Shown here one piece after another: positions 37,469 through 48,443 of a stretch of 64,000 bases of DNA. A program made the translations under genes and the position numbers. The first letter of the stretch is position 1. Every line of letters starts with the position of its first letter. Source of the stretch: Cystobasidium ongulense (taxonomy: Eukaryota; Basidiomycota; Cystobasidiomycetes; Cystobasidiales; Cystobasidiaceae). The notes beneath the pieces were generated by a model. That model had not been told where the DNA came from and ran no database searches. It saw only the letters and a program-made list of their open reading frames with translations. The DNA lies in contig BQUP01000003.1 in assembly GCA_022835595.1 (NCBI GenBank), positions 750,629-814,628 of the forward strand. The letters are read 5' to 3'.

Positions 37469-39031
37469 ATGGCGACTTCAGCTTCGACCAAGCTTTCATC
37501 AGCAATCTACGCGCCCTCCAGGATGCAGCAGGAGCACGGCGTAGCAGCTGCAGGGACGACAACGCCATCAGAGGGAGAAGGGTCAACGAACAGCAGTGGT
37601 GATGAGTCTGCTACAGGACTAGAAGCGACTCGACCTGCGCTTGCACGGTTCAGATGGGAGACGGATAGCTGGCTTAAGAACGCAGATGCGTGGGATCTAA
37701 GCGGTGCAAAGGAACTTAGCAATCTCGTCAAAGCGGGTACTGCGGAAGCTCATAGGACTGTAGAGTCCTCCCCTATGGTTGGGTAAGTCCTGTCTTGCAT
37801 GAATCAATTTCATCGACATCGAGTTGGACACAATTGACAAACCCGGAGGACGGTCGCTGACTGTTATACTGTGAATACAGACAAATCCTCAGAGCTAGCC
37901 TGCCAGTCGATATACACATCAAGTTCCTCGTCATGCTGTATCAGATATACGAGTGAGTTTTGCCTTGGGTCTGTCCGATCGCGCGTGTTTGCGCCTGCGT
38001 GCCATGCAAAGCGCTGCAATGCAAGCACAATGAGCAAGGACATGACCGTACTGACGTTTGCTTGCTATCCTGCCGTCTTCTATCAGCGCGCTCGAGCTTG
38101 CTCTTTCAGAACATGCAGCCCACGATCGTCTTGCGCGGATATACAATCCAAGTATCTTAGCACGAGCCGACCTTTTAGGACAGGATATTACATACTTCCT
38201 AGGATTAAAACCATCAGAAGATTGGAAATCACATCCTTCTGTCTCTCCTATATTAGAAAATCCACCTTCTGCATTAATAGAATACGTAGAACGAATTCGC
38301 TCATTAGGTCGTGCTGACGGCAGTTTACCCTCTTTCCAAGGGTATACTTACCCACCACCACCAGCGGAATCGTGGTTATTACTGGCACATGCATACGTAC
38401 GATATCTAGGTGATTTAAATGGAGGTCAAACGCTCAAATTAAGAGTCGCAAAAGCGTACGGATTAGATCCTGCTGCTTTAGATGGATTGAGATTCTTTGA
38501 ATTCGATGGAAGAGATGGTGCTATCGCTACACCTGCTGAATTAAGTCGATTATCTGGCGCTTTTAAAAAGGGAATGGATGCTACAGGAGAGGAATTATCA
38601 CCTTCGGAAAGAGGTAAATAATTCTCTTCCAATCTCACATCTGCCCGATTTAATGCTGACATCCGCCTCTTCTTATTCGCACTCCCTTCCTTCGTACAGC
38701 CGCATTCTTACAAGAGGCAAACCACGCTTTCGAACTGAACATGCGCCTCTTTACTTCTTTCGAGAAAGATGGGGATGTCTCAGCTACTTTGGCTCCAGGT
38801 GCCGCTCAAATGCCAGCTCCATCAACTGAACAGTTTACTAAAGCCTCAACATACATGGAACGACGCGCCCCTGCTACATCGCCTTCATCAGCAGCAGCAA
38901 TTCCAACATCGACCGCTACAAGTACGAAGTCCATACTGCCAATCTCACCAGGATTGCTGTTCTTGGGGATCGCTCTGCCACTTTATCTAGTTGGGAGACT
39001 TTACTTGCCTGGTTATCTAGGATGGGAATAG
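37469..39031 (+). CDS. HMX1: Heme oxygenase, C-terminally membrane-anchored
   Basis: Cleaves heme to biliverdin, CO and iron; in yeast it recycles iron. Exons 37469-37782, 37881-37952, 38087-38613 and 38700-39031 sum to 1245 nt, 414 residues. An about 80-residue low-complexity N-terminus precedes the catalytic domain. The proximal heme ligand is likely His95 in GTAEAHRTVESS. The distal helix signature is YLGDLNGGQTLK. Also visible are LYQIYDALELALSEH, YTYPPPPAESWLLLAHAYVRY, and after intron 3 AFLQEANHAFELNMRLF. A C-terminal hydrophobic segment (GLLFLGIALPLYLVGRLYLPGY) suggests tail anchoring in the ER. Exon 3 is AT-rich in synonymous positions compared with exon 1. Confidence 0.94.
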
Positions 39032-39430
39032 AGTGAGGATAAACGGGAGTACATGGTGCCATACGTAATTAGAGACTGCGTGCTTAGAGATGTCGGTATA
39101 ACTTTTAGGATTTGTTCGCGTCTTCTTTTTATTATTACGAATCATTGTTGTCGATAATTGTTCAGCCTGCACGTTATTTAGCTGACTTCGGGGCAATATG
39201 TAAATGAGTCATTCCATCAACATTCGACTCGTTGGAACCTCGGATGTGACAAGGTACATCAACATGAGATCAACAGTCGATGCAAAACAAAGCGGAGGCC
39301 TCGTCGATCCTAGCTGGTAGCGCGAAAGCGGAAAAGCCCGCTTGAGTTGAGACAATGTTTTCTCTTCGGATTTACAGATCAGACTCATTTGAACGGTTTG
39401 AAATTTGAAAGGTCTGGCTGTGACATTCCT
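39032..39430. other. Convergent 3' flanks
   Basis: 399 bp between the heme oxygenase stop and the stop of the minus-strand mitochondrial protein. T-rich patches near 39125-39140 could serve polyadenylation. No gene. Confidence 0.4.
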
Positions 39431-39985
39431 CTACTGCTTCTGTTCTTTCTGGTGCTGTGCGGCTGTATCCTCCTGCATCTCTTTGGGAGATCGCTTATCC
39501 TTTGTAGCCTTGACCTTGATTTCTGTAAGCAGGTCAGAAGAAGACACATACATCAGATTAGCTGCGGTGCTCGTGACTAGGAGGTTTTAGATGAAGAACT
39601 GACCAGAATCAGACGCAAGCTGTATGAGCAATTGTGAACCAGTACAGAAAGAACGTTCTCATCAATCGCCGGCCGATCAATGGCTTAATCAAGCCTCATA
39701 CCTTCTCATTCCATCCTGGGGCGCCTTCAACAGGCGAGTCACTGTGTCCCTTCAAGTTCTTCTGTTTCTCCTGTTCTATCTCCTGTTTGAACGTGTTGTA
39801 GAAACAGTCCAGTCAATAACCTAGTTGCAGGCCCCCGATCATCCGAAATGACATCGCTTGAATGAATGGCAAGAACGTACTTTTGGGTCTCCGCTGTGAC
39901 CGTGTGTGTTGTGATGAGAGAAGCGTACACCTTGAAGCGTAGTAGCGACTGAACGCTGCTGGACAGCTCGACGGAGTGCGAACAT
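39431..39985 (-). CDS. Small mitochondrial protein with APGWNEKLASDSE motif
   Basis: No single open frame shows this gene; I found it by splicing. Exons 39985-39881, 39782-39702, 39619-39604 (16 nt) and 39522-39431 sum to 294 nt, 97 residues. It starts MFALRRAVQQRSVATTLQGV, an Arg/Ser-rich mitochondrial presequence, then a His-rich stretch (FSHHNTHGHSGDPK), a Lys/Glu segment, the motif APGWNEKLASDSE and a charged coil ending KEQKQ. The motif is one I associate with small conserved mitochondrial proteins in fungi and plants; I cannot give it a certain function. Phases and GT-AG sites agree at all three introns. Confidence 0.75.
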
Positions 39986-40593
39986 GATTTGGATGGACTT
40001 GTTACGGGTAGCCGGGGATGTGAAGAATGCCGGTGGGCGTTTTATTATTATTCGCGGGTTGGTACGGAGGCAAGAGCAAGCAATATATCCTTCTAGGTGC
40101 ATTCGACCTATGACTTTGGTATCGGCTTCAGATATGCTCTAATACACCAGCGATGCTCCTAACATAATGATATCAAGCATCTTCCTGCTGTATAGAACAT
40201 ACTGAAGACACATCCTGATTCTAGGTAGTCTTTGTGCCCATTGCAACTACCCTACCCTACCAGTTGGCAAACCGGTAAAAGCAATACAATTCCCATTTGA
40301 AAGTGATGATTATATGACCTATGCACACGATACCGTAAAGTCGGTACCAACAACTACTACTAGTCAAAGAAGCAGTGGCTATATGACGCGGGAAGAATGG
40401 CGTGCCAAGACCTACCTATTATTACATTGGACGGAAAATATGAGGATCCATAAGGAAGATACATCAAGCGGGTACATTTCGCCTCTTACACGTCAATTCG
40501 CTTGACATATGACAGCGTTCGTGTAGTGTTAGTACGACCTCGACCTCGACCTACCGATAATGTACAGCATCAACCCTGACACAATTCCCAACC
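39986..40593. other. Region with one weak open frame
   Basis: A plus-strand frame at 40314-40505 (MTYAHDTVKSVPTTTT, then MTREEWRAKTYLLLHWTE) is open about 90 nt further upstream and has coding-like composition, but I find no splice-consistent start or relative. It could be the last exon of a small gene. Confidence 0.3.
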
Positions 40594-40908
40594 TCATGCT
40601 AAGAAGCTGGTGTACCTCCATGGACGGTTCATTCTCTCAAGACGCGTGGCTTCAAAGGCAGTTACGATGCTTTGGTAATAATGTTGGCTTTGCGCTGCTT
40701 GTACCGCACTACTTTCTGACAGAACTGAAGCATTGAGGCCCTGTGATCTCTGCTTGGCGGGTCTGTACGCGGAATGAACTACAGTAGCCATCGTTGGCAA
40801 TTCAGCTTGTAGGCATTGCATTACGATATGTAGGGTGTTGAGTGTGCAGTAGCCGTCTTCCGAGGAAGTCAGGGAGTTGAAAGGTTGAAGAACGACTGAC
40901 AAAGTCAT
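40594..40908 (-). CDS. Hypothetical 104-aa protein
   Basis: A single intron-free frame from an ATG at 40908 (MTLSVVLQPFNSLTSSEDGY) to a stop at 40594, ending in ERMNRPWRYTSFLA. It has a mixed, plausibly folded composition with two Cys and Gln/Ser-rich helices. No relative recognised, no signal peptide. The lack of an intron is unusual here but normal for so short a gene. It may equally be chance. Confidence 0.35.
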   Translation of the reverse strand: MTLSVVLQPFNSLTSSEDGYCTLNTLHIVMQCLQAELPTMATVVHSAYRPAKQRSQGLNASVLSESSAVQAAQSQHYYQSIVTAFEATRLERMNRPWRYTSFLA

Positions 40909-41840
40909 CTCAGGTTAGTCGTGAGCAAGGAAGGCTATTTCTGTCAGAATCAGTCTTTTAGCATCATTTGTTGAAAAGCTATTCTTGCTCTCGTGTGCCA
41001 ATTTATAGTCAACTGCGTCAGATTATTACATTAGTTACTCTTGCCCGGAAATCAAAGCCATCGACATCTGTATTGGTATATAATTAGGAACCGAGGTCTG
41101 GGTCATGCTTTGCGACGAGATTAGAATCGGTATTATTTTTACCTGATGGGGAGCGATGGAGGGAGAGATGAAGGATGTAGGAGGAAGATTGAGGGGAACA
41201 ACAATGGATGTAGTTGACCGCATTGAATAACAAAACATGCATCTGATGATCAGCCTGCGCATAAACGTGCTGTCGTCTTGGAAATAATGCACGGCAGACG
41301 TTGCCCAAGCAAGTGTGTCACTTTGCGGAGGCCGGGTCCGCTGATGAACCCGATCGAGGCGCGATAACTTGGCTGTGGTGAGGGACGAGTGCGAGGAAGA
41401 TGGGAGGAAGGAGCAGGATGGTGTACGGGGGTGTGCAATGCATACGGTACTACTGTACTTGGCTGTTTCTGTCTCTCTCCTCGTCCTCTTTCTCTTCTTC
41501 CCGCTCCAAGTTACCTCCATTGGCCGTTCTATTTCTCTGCCAAATCTCTTGAAATAACTACAGCAAGGGCTTGGCGTTTGGAAGAATGGGCGAAAAAGGA
41601 CGACGACGGAGAGCAAAGGAAGAGACGGTCCCTGCTTTCTTCTGCACTCATTAACACTCTTGTTGATTGCTTGCTTGCTCGCTACTTGACGCCTGCTGTC
41701 CTTGTCCTCACCTCGCCCACAAGTACGTCCGTCTTCCAGGCCCATCCTTCCTCCGCGACTCGCTCTGCTCGGCGCATGCACGCACGCTGACACGCTGGCA
41801 TGACAGGCGACAAGCTGCACTCGAGAGACCAGCGCCCACC
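40909..41840. other. Promoter/leader of the gene at 41841
   Basis: 932 bp between divergent candidates. Long open frames occur on both strands at 41035-41871 but read as low-complexity shadows. The 3' end (CCCACC before the ATG) is a favourable start context for 41841. Confidence 0.4.
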
Positions 41841-42943
41841 ATGTCTGCAAGCACAATGAGAGCCACCGCAATCCACGCTGCAGTCGCGCCGACCAAGCAA
41901 GAGGGCGCGCTCAAGACACCCTCGTGGACCGATATCGTGGCCGCCTACCACTCTGAGGGCAACGGCGACAGAGACATGCTGCTTGCTTTGCTGCATGCAA
42001 AGGCCAAGGAGGACGAGAGGTAAGTGGATTGCATGTGTAGTTCTGTGTATATACGATGCTGACGACCTGCTTGCTCCCCCTCCCTCACTCACTCTTGCCG
42101 CTCTGCTGCCCATCCCCTCCATCCACCAAATCTCTCTTGGCTATGATCGAACGCGACTTTGCTAACTCCGTAATTGCGTACAACAACCGACGATGTCGAC
42201 TTGAACAAACACATCTACCTGTCGATGACAGACTGGCTGCACTGGATCTACTCCGCGCCGAACAGCTCCGGGCGTACACTGCCCACCTCGCCGTCCATGG
42301 CCCGCTCTTTCCTGCGCCAAGTCCAACGCATAAACACCCTCAAAATGGACAAGCGAATGGCTCTCGTTTGCACCATCATTACCAGCATGCACACCAAGGA
42401 CTCGGACTAGCAAGCTCAGCCATGCCATCCACATCGTCACTCTCCCCTTCCCATGAGAAAGATCACAGCACGCAACAGCGCAATGGAACTTCCCGCTCTC
42501 CCTCACTAAGTCACTCTACAGAATCAAGACTCTCATCACCTGATTTACTCGTGAGAACACCAGACGAAGAACGTAGATTGAGTGCTTTGAACCTTTCTGA
42601 AATGGGTAAAGATGCAAATCTACTACCTCCACCAAATCTAAAACGTAAATCACCTCATTACTCCACTATAAACGAATCTTCCTCTTCCTCTTTATATCCA
42701 AATGCTAAACGAATCTCACCGGATCGTCAAATTTTACCTTCTATCTCAAACATATTACCCTCCTCGAACAACTCTACTACGATGAATGTCGAAGCACGTG
42801 AATCGAAAGGAGCTACTTCACCTAGATCTTTACAGCATATACTCAATCAGGAACTTAGACCTCTAAGCTTGAGCAATTATCGCGCTCAGACTAGTGATGT
42901 GAGGAGCTCGTCCTCGGATGATGATGAATTGGCGGATGAGTGA
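41841..42943 (+). CDS. Hypothetical 296-aa Ser/Pro-rich protein
   Basis: Exons 41841-42019 and 42232-42943 sum to 891 nt. The 212-nt intron is unusually long; its 3' part has no AG until 42230-42231. Using that site gives the helix KAKEDERLAALDLLRAEQLRAY, continuous across the junction, which supports the model. N-terminal region: PSWTDIVAAYHSEGNGDRDMLLALLHA. The rest is disordered, His- and Ser-rich, with LPSISNILPS near the end and an acidic tail SSSSDDDELADE. Resembles fungal nuclear regulatory proteins in style, but no DNA-binding domain is visible. Confidence 0.6.
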
Positions 42944-43505
42944 AAATGATACCGCAGTCACTCAGACATGCGTTAAGAAGTAGCATAATACGTGTTTTTA
43001 GTGTAAATGATTGGATGGTTGAATGAGAAGATACACGAAGTAGGGTGATGATAGAGATAAAAACAACCCCGTCGGTCTTATGTGTGGTGGCTTGGGAGGA
43101 TGACAGTAGTAGCAAATTTCGGTAGTCTTTCTCTCCCTCTTTTTTCGAATATAGGAAATCATCTCAAACATACTACGCACTACTGTTGTTTTCGCTATGA
43201 TGTAGCTTTTTGAATGATCCCTTTTTCCGTAAGTATTGTAGCGCTGCAATGCACCCTTTGCTTTTCGAAGCACACAAACAATCTCCAATTTAGTTGCTTC
43301 TCATATAGACTGGGAAGCTTGAGGGGACAACTGACTGATTGGAACCGTTTCCATCCTGGCATTTGAAGCAACGTTTCTGATTTCTATGCAACAAGCGGAT
43401 ATGTCGGATTCTTCGCAGTATGATTTTGGATAAGCCGCCACTGTACATGTCTTTCTTGCGCAAAAGTACAAATTTGACCACGATACCAGCTTGTCTACCC
43501 GACGA
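42944..43505. other. Intergenic, no gene supported
   Basis: 562 bp, AT-rich, holding the 3' flank of one gene and the promoter of the cupin gene. Confidence 0.4.
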
Positions 43506-44362
43506 ATGCTGCCACACACAGTCAGAAGAATGAAGCTACTTCCAATTGAACAAGTCGTACAAAGCGCCAAAACATACATCATACCATCATACCAAGATTT
43601 CCCAAATTCATCACTGCACAACCTACCCCTCGTAATTTATCGACCTTTTGCTGATCTTGAAATTGGTACCTCCAAAGGCGCAAGAGAGAAGAAGTCACTT
43701 GATCCTAATGATGTGGAGGAATTATTATCTAAGAATGGACTCATACCTGCTTGGAGATTCGGAATGTGAGTTGAATTGAAACGCCCTGCAGAGGAAGATC
43801 ATCGGTTTTGACGCGGGGTAGAACAGCAGAATGATCTGCACTACCGAGTCTTCAGACGATCTGGACGCAACACTGATGTGATTGATCCATTTGTAAACTT
43901 CTAGGTTTCCATTCAATCACTATCATAGCAATACACACGAGGTAATGCATATGGCACCATTGAACCGGTCAGCACCGAGTGGCAGAAGTACTAGTATGTC
44001 TGACATATTTGGACACCCCGGCCCAGGTACTAGTTCCTTATAGAGGTACCGCAGAGTTAGCATTTGGGCATCACGAATCTCCTAATGTTGTTAAACACGA
44101 AGCAAGCCCAGGGGATGTATACATACTACCAGCAGGAATAAGTCATAGATCACTTCCTCAAAGTGGCGATTTCAAAATGGTAGGCTCATACCCCGTTGGT
44201 TCATCAGATTGGGATAATTGTAGAGGAGGTCAAGAACAGGCGAAAGAGAAAGAGAGAATGTGGGAGAGTGTGAAAATCCTTGGAAAGAGGGAGAATTGGT
44301 TGAAGATGGATCCGGTGTATGGGGATGTGCATGGTAGTCCGTTGGGAGTGTTTTGGAAGTAG
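43506..44362 (+). CDS. Cupin-fold protein, YjlB type
   Basis: Exons 43506-43765, 43905-43941 and 44027-44362 sum to 633 nt, 210 residues. Splicing out the second intron joins HYHSNTHE directly to VLVPYRGTAELAFG, giving the metal-binding cupin motif 1 (H-x-H then Glu). Motif 2 is GDVYILPAGISHRS. The end has GSSDWDNCRGG and PLYGDVHG-like sequence (VYGDVHGSPLGVFWK) seen in YjlB-type cupins. An in-frame ATG at 43530 (MKLLPIEQVV) is an alternative start. Enzymatic activity of this family is not established. Probably cytosolic. Confidence 0.85.
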
Positions 44363-44919
44363 AAGGCACACAGGCAGGACAAGTGAGGGGAGACTTGTTG
44401 ATGCATTACTATACTGATATGTACATGCTCATTATCGTTAGTTTGTTTTGTAACTTCGCCCACGCATGAATGATTCAGGCCCTGTAGCTGCAGCCGACGA
44501 TGATGACGAAATAGCCATCCACGAGAAACCTGCAAGCCGGCAGTGTTATAGCATTATTCATATTTGACATGAGAGCAGGTTGGAGTCAAACCAATTGCAT
44601 CTACTGCACAGTAGCCGGCACTTGTAGCACACACACGCTCACCTCTTCTACACGCCCAGCTCTCTTCCATCCCATCGACACCTCACATGCACTCGCGCCG
44701 CTGAACAAGCAAGCGAGAACACCCCGACCAAGAACAATTCATCCATTCTCTCACTCCGACACTGGCAGCAGAGGACAAGTGGGCTAGCAAGGTGATAGAC
44801 ACGCGTAGCTGCATACTGTCGTCTGCACAGAGCACACGCCATCCTGCCTGCTGTCTTCCTGTCCAATTGCCGGCACCGTCTCATCTCTCGGAACCCAAGA
44901 ACAGGCAGCAACATCCAGC
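44363..44919. other. SCH9 promoter/leader
   Basis: 557 bp; no gene supported. Confidence 0.4.
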
Positions 44920-47754
44920 ATGCTCGGCTCATTCTGGAACTCGCGTCGAGATGCCTCTGGAGGTGACACGACTCCCAAAGCACCAGTACATTCGAACCCA
45001 GACAGAGAACGCAACCCTTTCGAGTCGTCCTTGACTTCAAACTCGACTGCTGGTGCTGCGGCAGCGAGGCACTCGCGCGAGAACAGCAGCTCATTAGCTG
45101 GTGGAACATCGACACAGTCAAACAGCGGTACAAACCCGAAAGACTTCGCGGCTCCCTCTGCTCCATTGTTACATAGCTCTCTCAATTCGAGCACAACAAG
45201 CCTCTCGAGCTCTCATTCTTCTGCCTCTACATCGCACCACGGACTCGCAAGCGGTCATCATGGCCTTCCAGCCGGATTGCGCACCCCAACTCTGCAAAAG
45301 TCATTCGTACTGCCCGAAGTGACTTCTTCCGTTAATGCTACGGGTCTGCACGCTCCAAACACTTCGTCAAAAACAGCAACTGCAGCACTCCATCAATCTC
45401 CAATGTACCCCCAAACTTCAGCCACCTCAAACTCGTCAGGCAGGAATACACCTACCAGAACAGCTCACCAACACACTCAAACTGCTCCATACCCTAATCC
45501 AAAGGAACACCATGGCTTGAATAACACCTCCCCAAAGTCTAAACAACAGCATCCCGAATTCAAATTGAGCCAACCTCCGGATAGTAAATCGGCCAGCCCG
45601 AAAAGTAACCTACCCGGAGACGTTCAGTCTGCCAATGCGCCTTCAACTCCTGTCAATCAGACTTTCCCTACATCTTCATCATCTGCCACTGCCGGCGAGC
45701 ATTCGTCATCAAGCGATACCCAAAGATCATCGAACCTGACTTCGTCAAGTGGATCATCGGGAGGTTCATCTACAACAGGTACTCTCCAATCATCAGCTCG
45801 CAAGCGTGAGAATCACGGCTCTTCATCTTTGAAGGGTAAATTAACTGTCAAGATTATTGAAGCTAGAAACTTGGTCACTCCAGAGGCCAATGTCCGTCCA
45901 TACGTAGTCGCTACATTCGAACAAAACGAGTTCGTATCCCGAGAAGCCATCAATGAGCACGAGGAGGACGCAAGAGGTGAACCAGTCTCTCCTAGGACCT
46001 CATCCCATTTGAGATCTAGTCAGAGATCGGGTGGATCCAACGGTAATGGTGCAGTTGCTGGAAATAGAAGTTCCACGCGTGAAGGAGGGGAAAATATGGA
46101 TACTTCTACTGCCTCTGCTTATAATCCTGTTTGGAAACATGAGGTGGCATTGTGAGTATCGTGTTTCTCGGGAGGTCAAGTGGCACTTTGTCAGACCGTC
46201 ATGCTGATAGCCTTTCTATATCTCAACAGTGATGTCACGCTCGACCACAGTCCCGTCACTATCTGTGTATACGCCCGAAGAGGTGATGACGAGTTCTTCC
46301 TCGGTTTAGTAGATGTCAAGCCCGAATTGCAACACGGCTGGCAAGTCGACGATTGGTACGCTTTGAATCCACGTCAAGATGAAGAAGTCACTGGCGAGGT
46401 TCATGTTCGTATGCGTTTCGAACGAAGCGAACAACGTCGGACATTACGATCATCAGATTTCGACTTCTTGAGAATGATTGGAAAAGGTACTTTTGGAAGG
46501 GTATTCCAAGTTCGCAAAAAGGACACAAAGAGGATTTACGCTATGAAAGTTTTGAGCAAGCGAGAAATCATTGCAAAGAAAGAAGTACAACATACTATTG
46601 GAGAACGGAAGATCTTACAAAGATCTTCAGAATGTCCTTTCTTATTAGGATTAAAGTTTTCATTCCAATCTGAAACTGAATTATTCTTAGTAATGGATTT
46701 CAAATCAGGAGGAGAATTATTTCATCATTTACAAAAAGAAGGTCGATTTACAGAAGATAGAGCACGATTTTATGCAGCTGAAATTACATTAGCATTTGAA
46801 TATTTACACAAATATCATATAGTTTATAGAGATTTAAAACCTGAAAATATTCTATTAGATGCTACTGGTCATATAGTTTTATGCGATTTTGGGTTATCTA
46901 AACCTGATTTACCCTCAAACGCTCTTACAAATACTTTTTGTGGTACTACGGAGTATTTAGCTCCTGAAGTTTTATTGGATGATCATGGTTATTCTCAAAC
47001 TGTAGACTTTTGGTCATTAGGAGTTTTATTGTTTGAGATGTGCTGTGGATGGAGTCCTTTCTATGCAGAAGATACACAGCAGATGTATAAGAATATTTGG
47101 TGAGTCAGGAGGTCTCTTCCAATTTCAATCGCAATCCCCGGGATTCAGTCGTCCTAACATCCTTTTTTGAGGTTTGTAGCTTCGGCAAAATAAAATTCCC
47201 TCGAGGTGTTATTGGAGATGACGGAAAGCAGTTTGTCAAGGGCGTAAGGCGCTCTCGACTCACTGCAACAAAGGTAGAAGTAGTGCTGACTGCAACCCTC
47301 TTTTTTCCAGCTTCTCAACCGAAATCCCGCTCATCGTCTAGGTGCCAAACGCGATGCCGCCGAATTGAAAGAACATCTTTTCTTCAAGATGATTGATTGG
47401 GAAGCACTCGCAGCTCGTCAAGTAACAGTTCCATTCAAGCCATACGTCGACTCGGATGAATGCGTACGCAATTTCGATGCTGAATTCACGGATGCAGATA
47501 TTCAGAGGGAAGCGCCTGTTGATACTGGTGCATATTTCGATGATGATGCTGCAAGCGCTTGGATTGATGAACCTACAAATGGTACAGATCCTAGAAGACA
47601 GGGCCCTGTTCCTATTCACCCTTCAAAGAATAGATTGGATGAAGAAGCTCAAGACGCTTTCAGAGGCTTCAGCTACTCTGGCGACGCTGAACTCAACGAT
47701 CTTATGATGTCGGCGAGCGTGAGAGATCACAACGACGACGATATGCGATCGTAG
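44920..47754 (+). CDS. SCH9: C2-domain AGC protein kinase, Sch9/S6K type
   Basis: A TORC1-controlled Ser/Thr kinase of nutrient and stress signalling. Exons 44920-46151, 46230-47099, 47180-47243 and 47311-47754 sum to 2610 nt, 869 residues. About 300 Ser/Thr-rich residues lead to a C2 domain (GKLTVKIIEARNLV, RPYVVATFEQNEFVS, NPVWKHEVAFDVT). The kinase domain has the glycine loop GKGTFGRV, the catalytic YRDLKPEN, the DFG in CDFGLSKPD, the PDK1-site loop TNTFCGTTEYLAPE, and APE. The C-terminal tail has the hydrophobic motif FRGFSYSGD, where TORC1 would phosphorylate. The stretch at about 46650-47060 is extremely AT-rich in synonymous positions. Confidence 0.95.
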
Positions 47755-48443
47755 AGCATGTAAAATGCACAACTTCCACTAAATCTCAAAGTCTTCGTAC
47801 TCAAGCTCGATTTTCACTCTCTATAACCTTGGAAAGAACACTTTAAAATCCAGGGATGTCTCTTCTCCAACGACATGTAATCTAAGATAAACACCAGTCA
47901 AACCAACTCTTGATCTCAAAATCCCAATTTCCGGACAAGAACCAAAACCCACTTTTTGTAACCATCTTTCTGTCTAATACCAGAATCAGCGAGTTTGGCA
48001 TGGACAATTCGATTCCTATGTGTGCAACGACGATTTTTTAAAGAAAGAAGGAAACGCGACACAGTGTTCCATATATATCAATGTGGACTAGCCACACTCC
48101 CCCGCTCGTGGCAGGGCAGGCTTGTCCAACTCTCCCTCTCGTTATTTACCACTTTCAACTTTGTATATGTCCTATGTAACGCCTTGTTAACCCTGTGAAA
48201 TATACCTCACTGGCATTTGAATCTTTCCTTCTAAAGTACAGACTGAAGTGTGCTGCCTCCAAGGTATTCAGAATGCTGTCTGTACGTGTGGACAAGTCTT
48301 TTCTTGCACAATCCTGATCTGACATGTCCGCCTGCCGGTCGGTCGGTCGTGCCGAGTCAGAGGCCGGAGGACATGACACGGGACTCTTTTGCTCTTGCCC
48401 AACTGAACACATATTCCGTTTAGAACAACCCACACGCTCGACT
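47755..48443. other. SCH9 3' flank and aminotransferase promoter
   Basis: 689 bp; no gene supported. Confidence 0.4.

Noticed and set aside
41035-41871. 278-codon minus-strand open frame
   Set aside because: Arg/Ser/Cys-biased composition, overlaps the first exon and promoter of the plus-strand gene at 41841, and resembles no family.
42056-42231. Non-canonical splice acceptor before ATGATCGAACG in the gene at 41841
   Set aside because: The canonical AG at 42230-42231 gives an uninterrupted helix and correct frame, so no unusual acceptor is needed.
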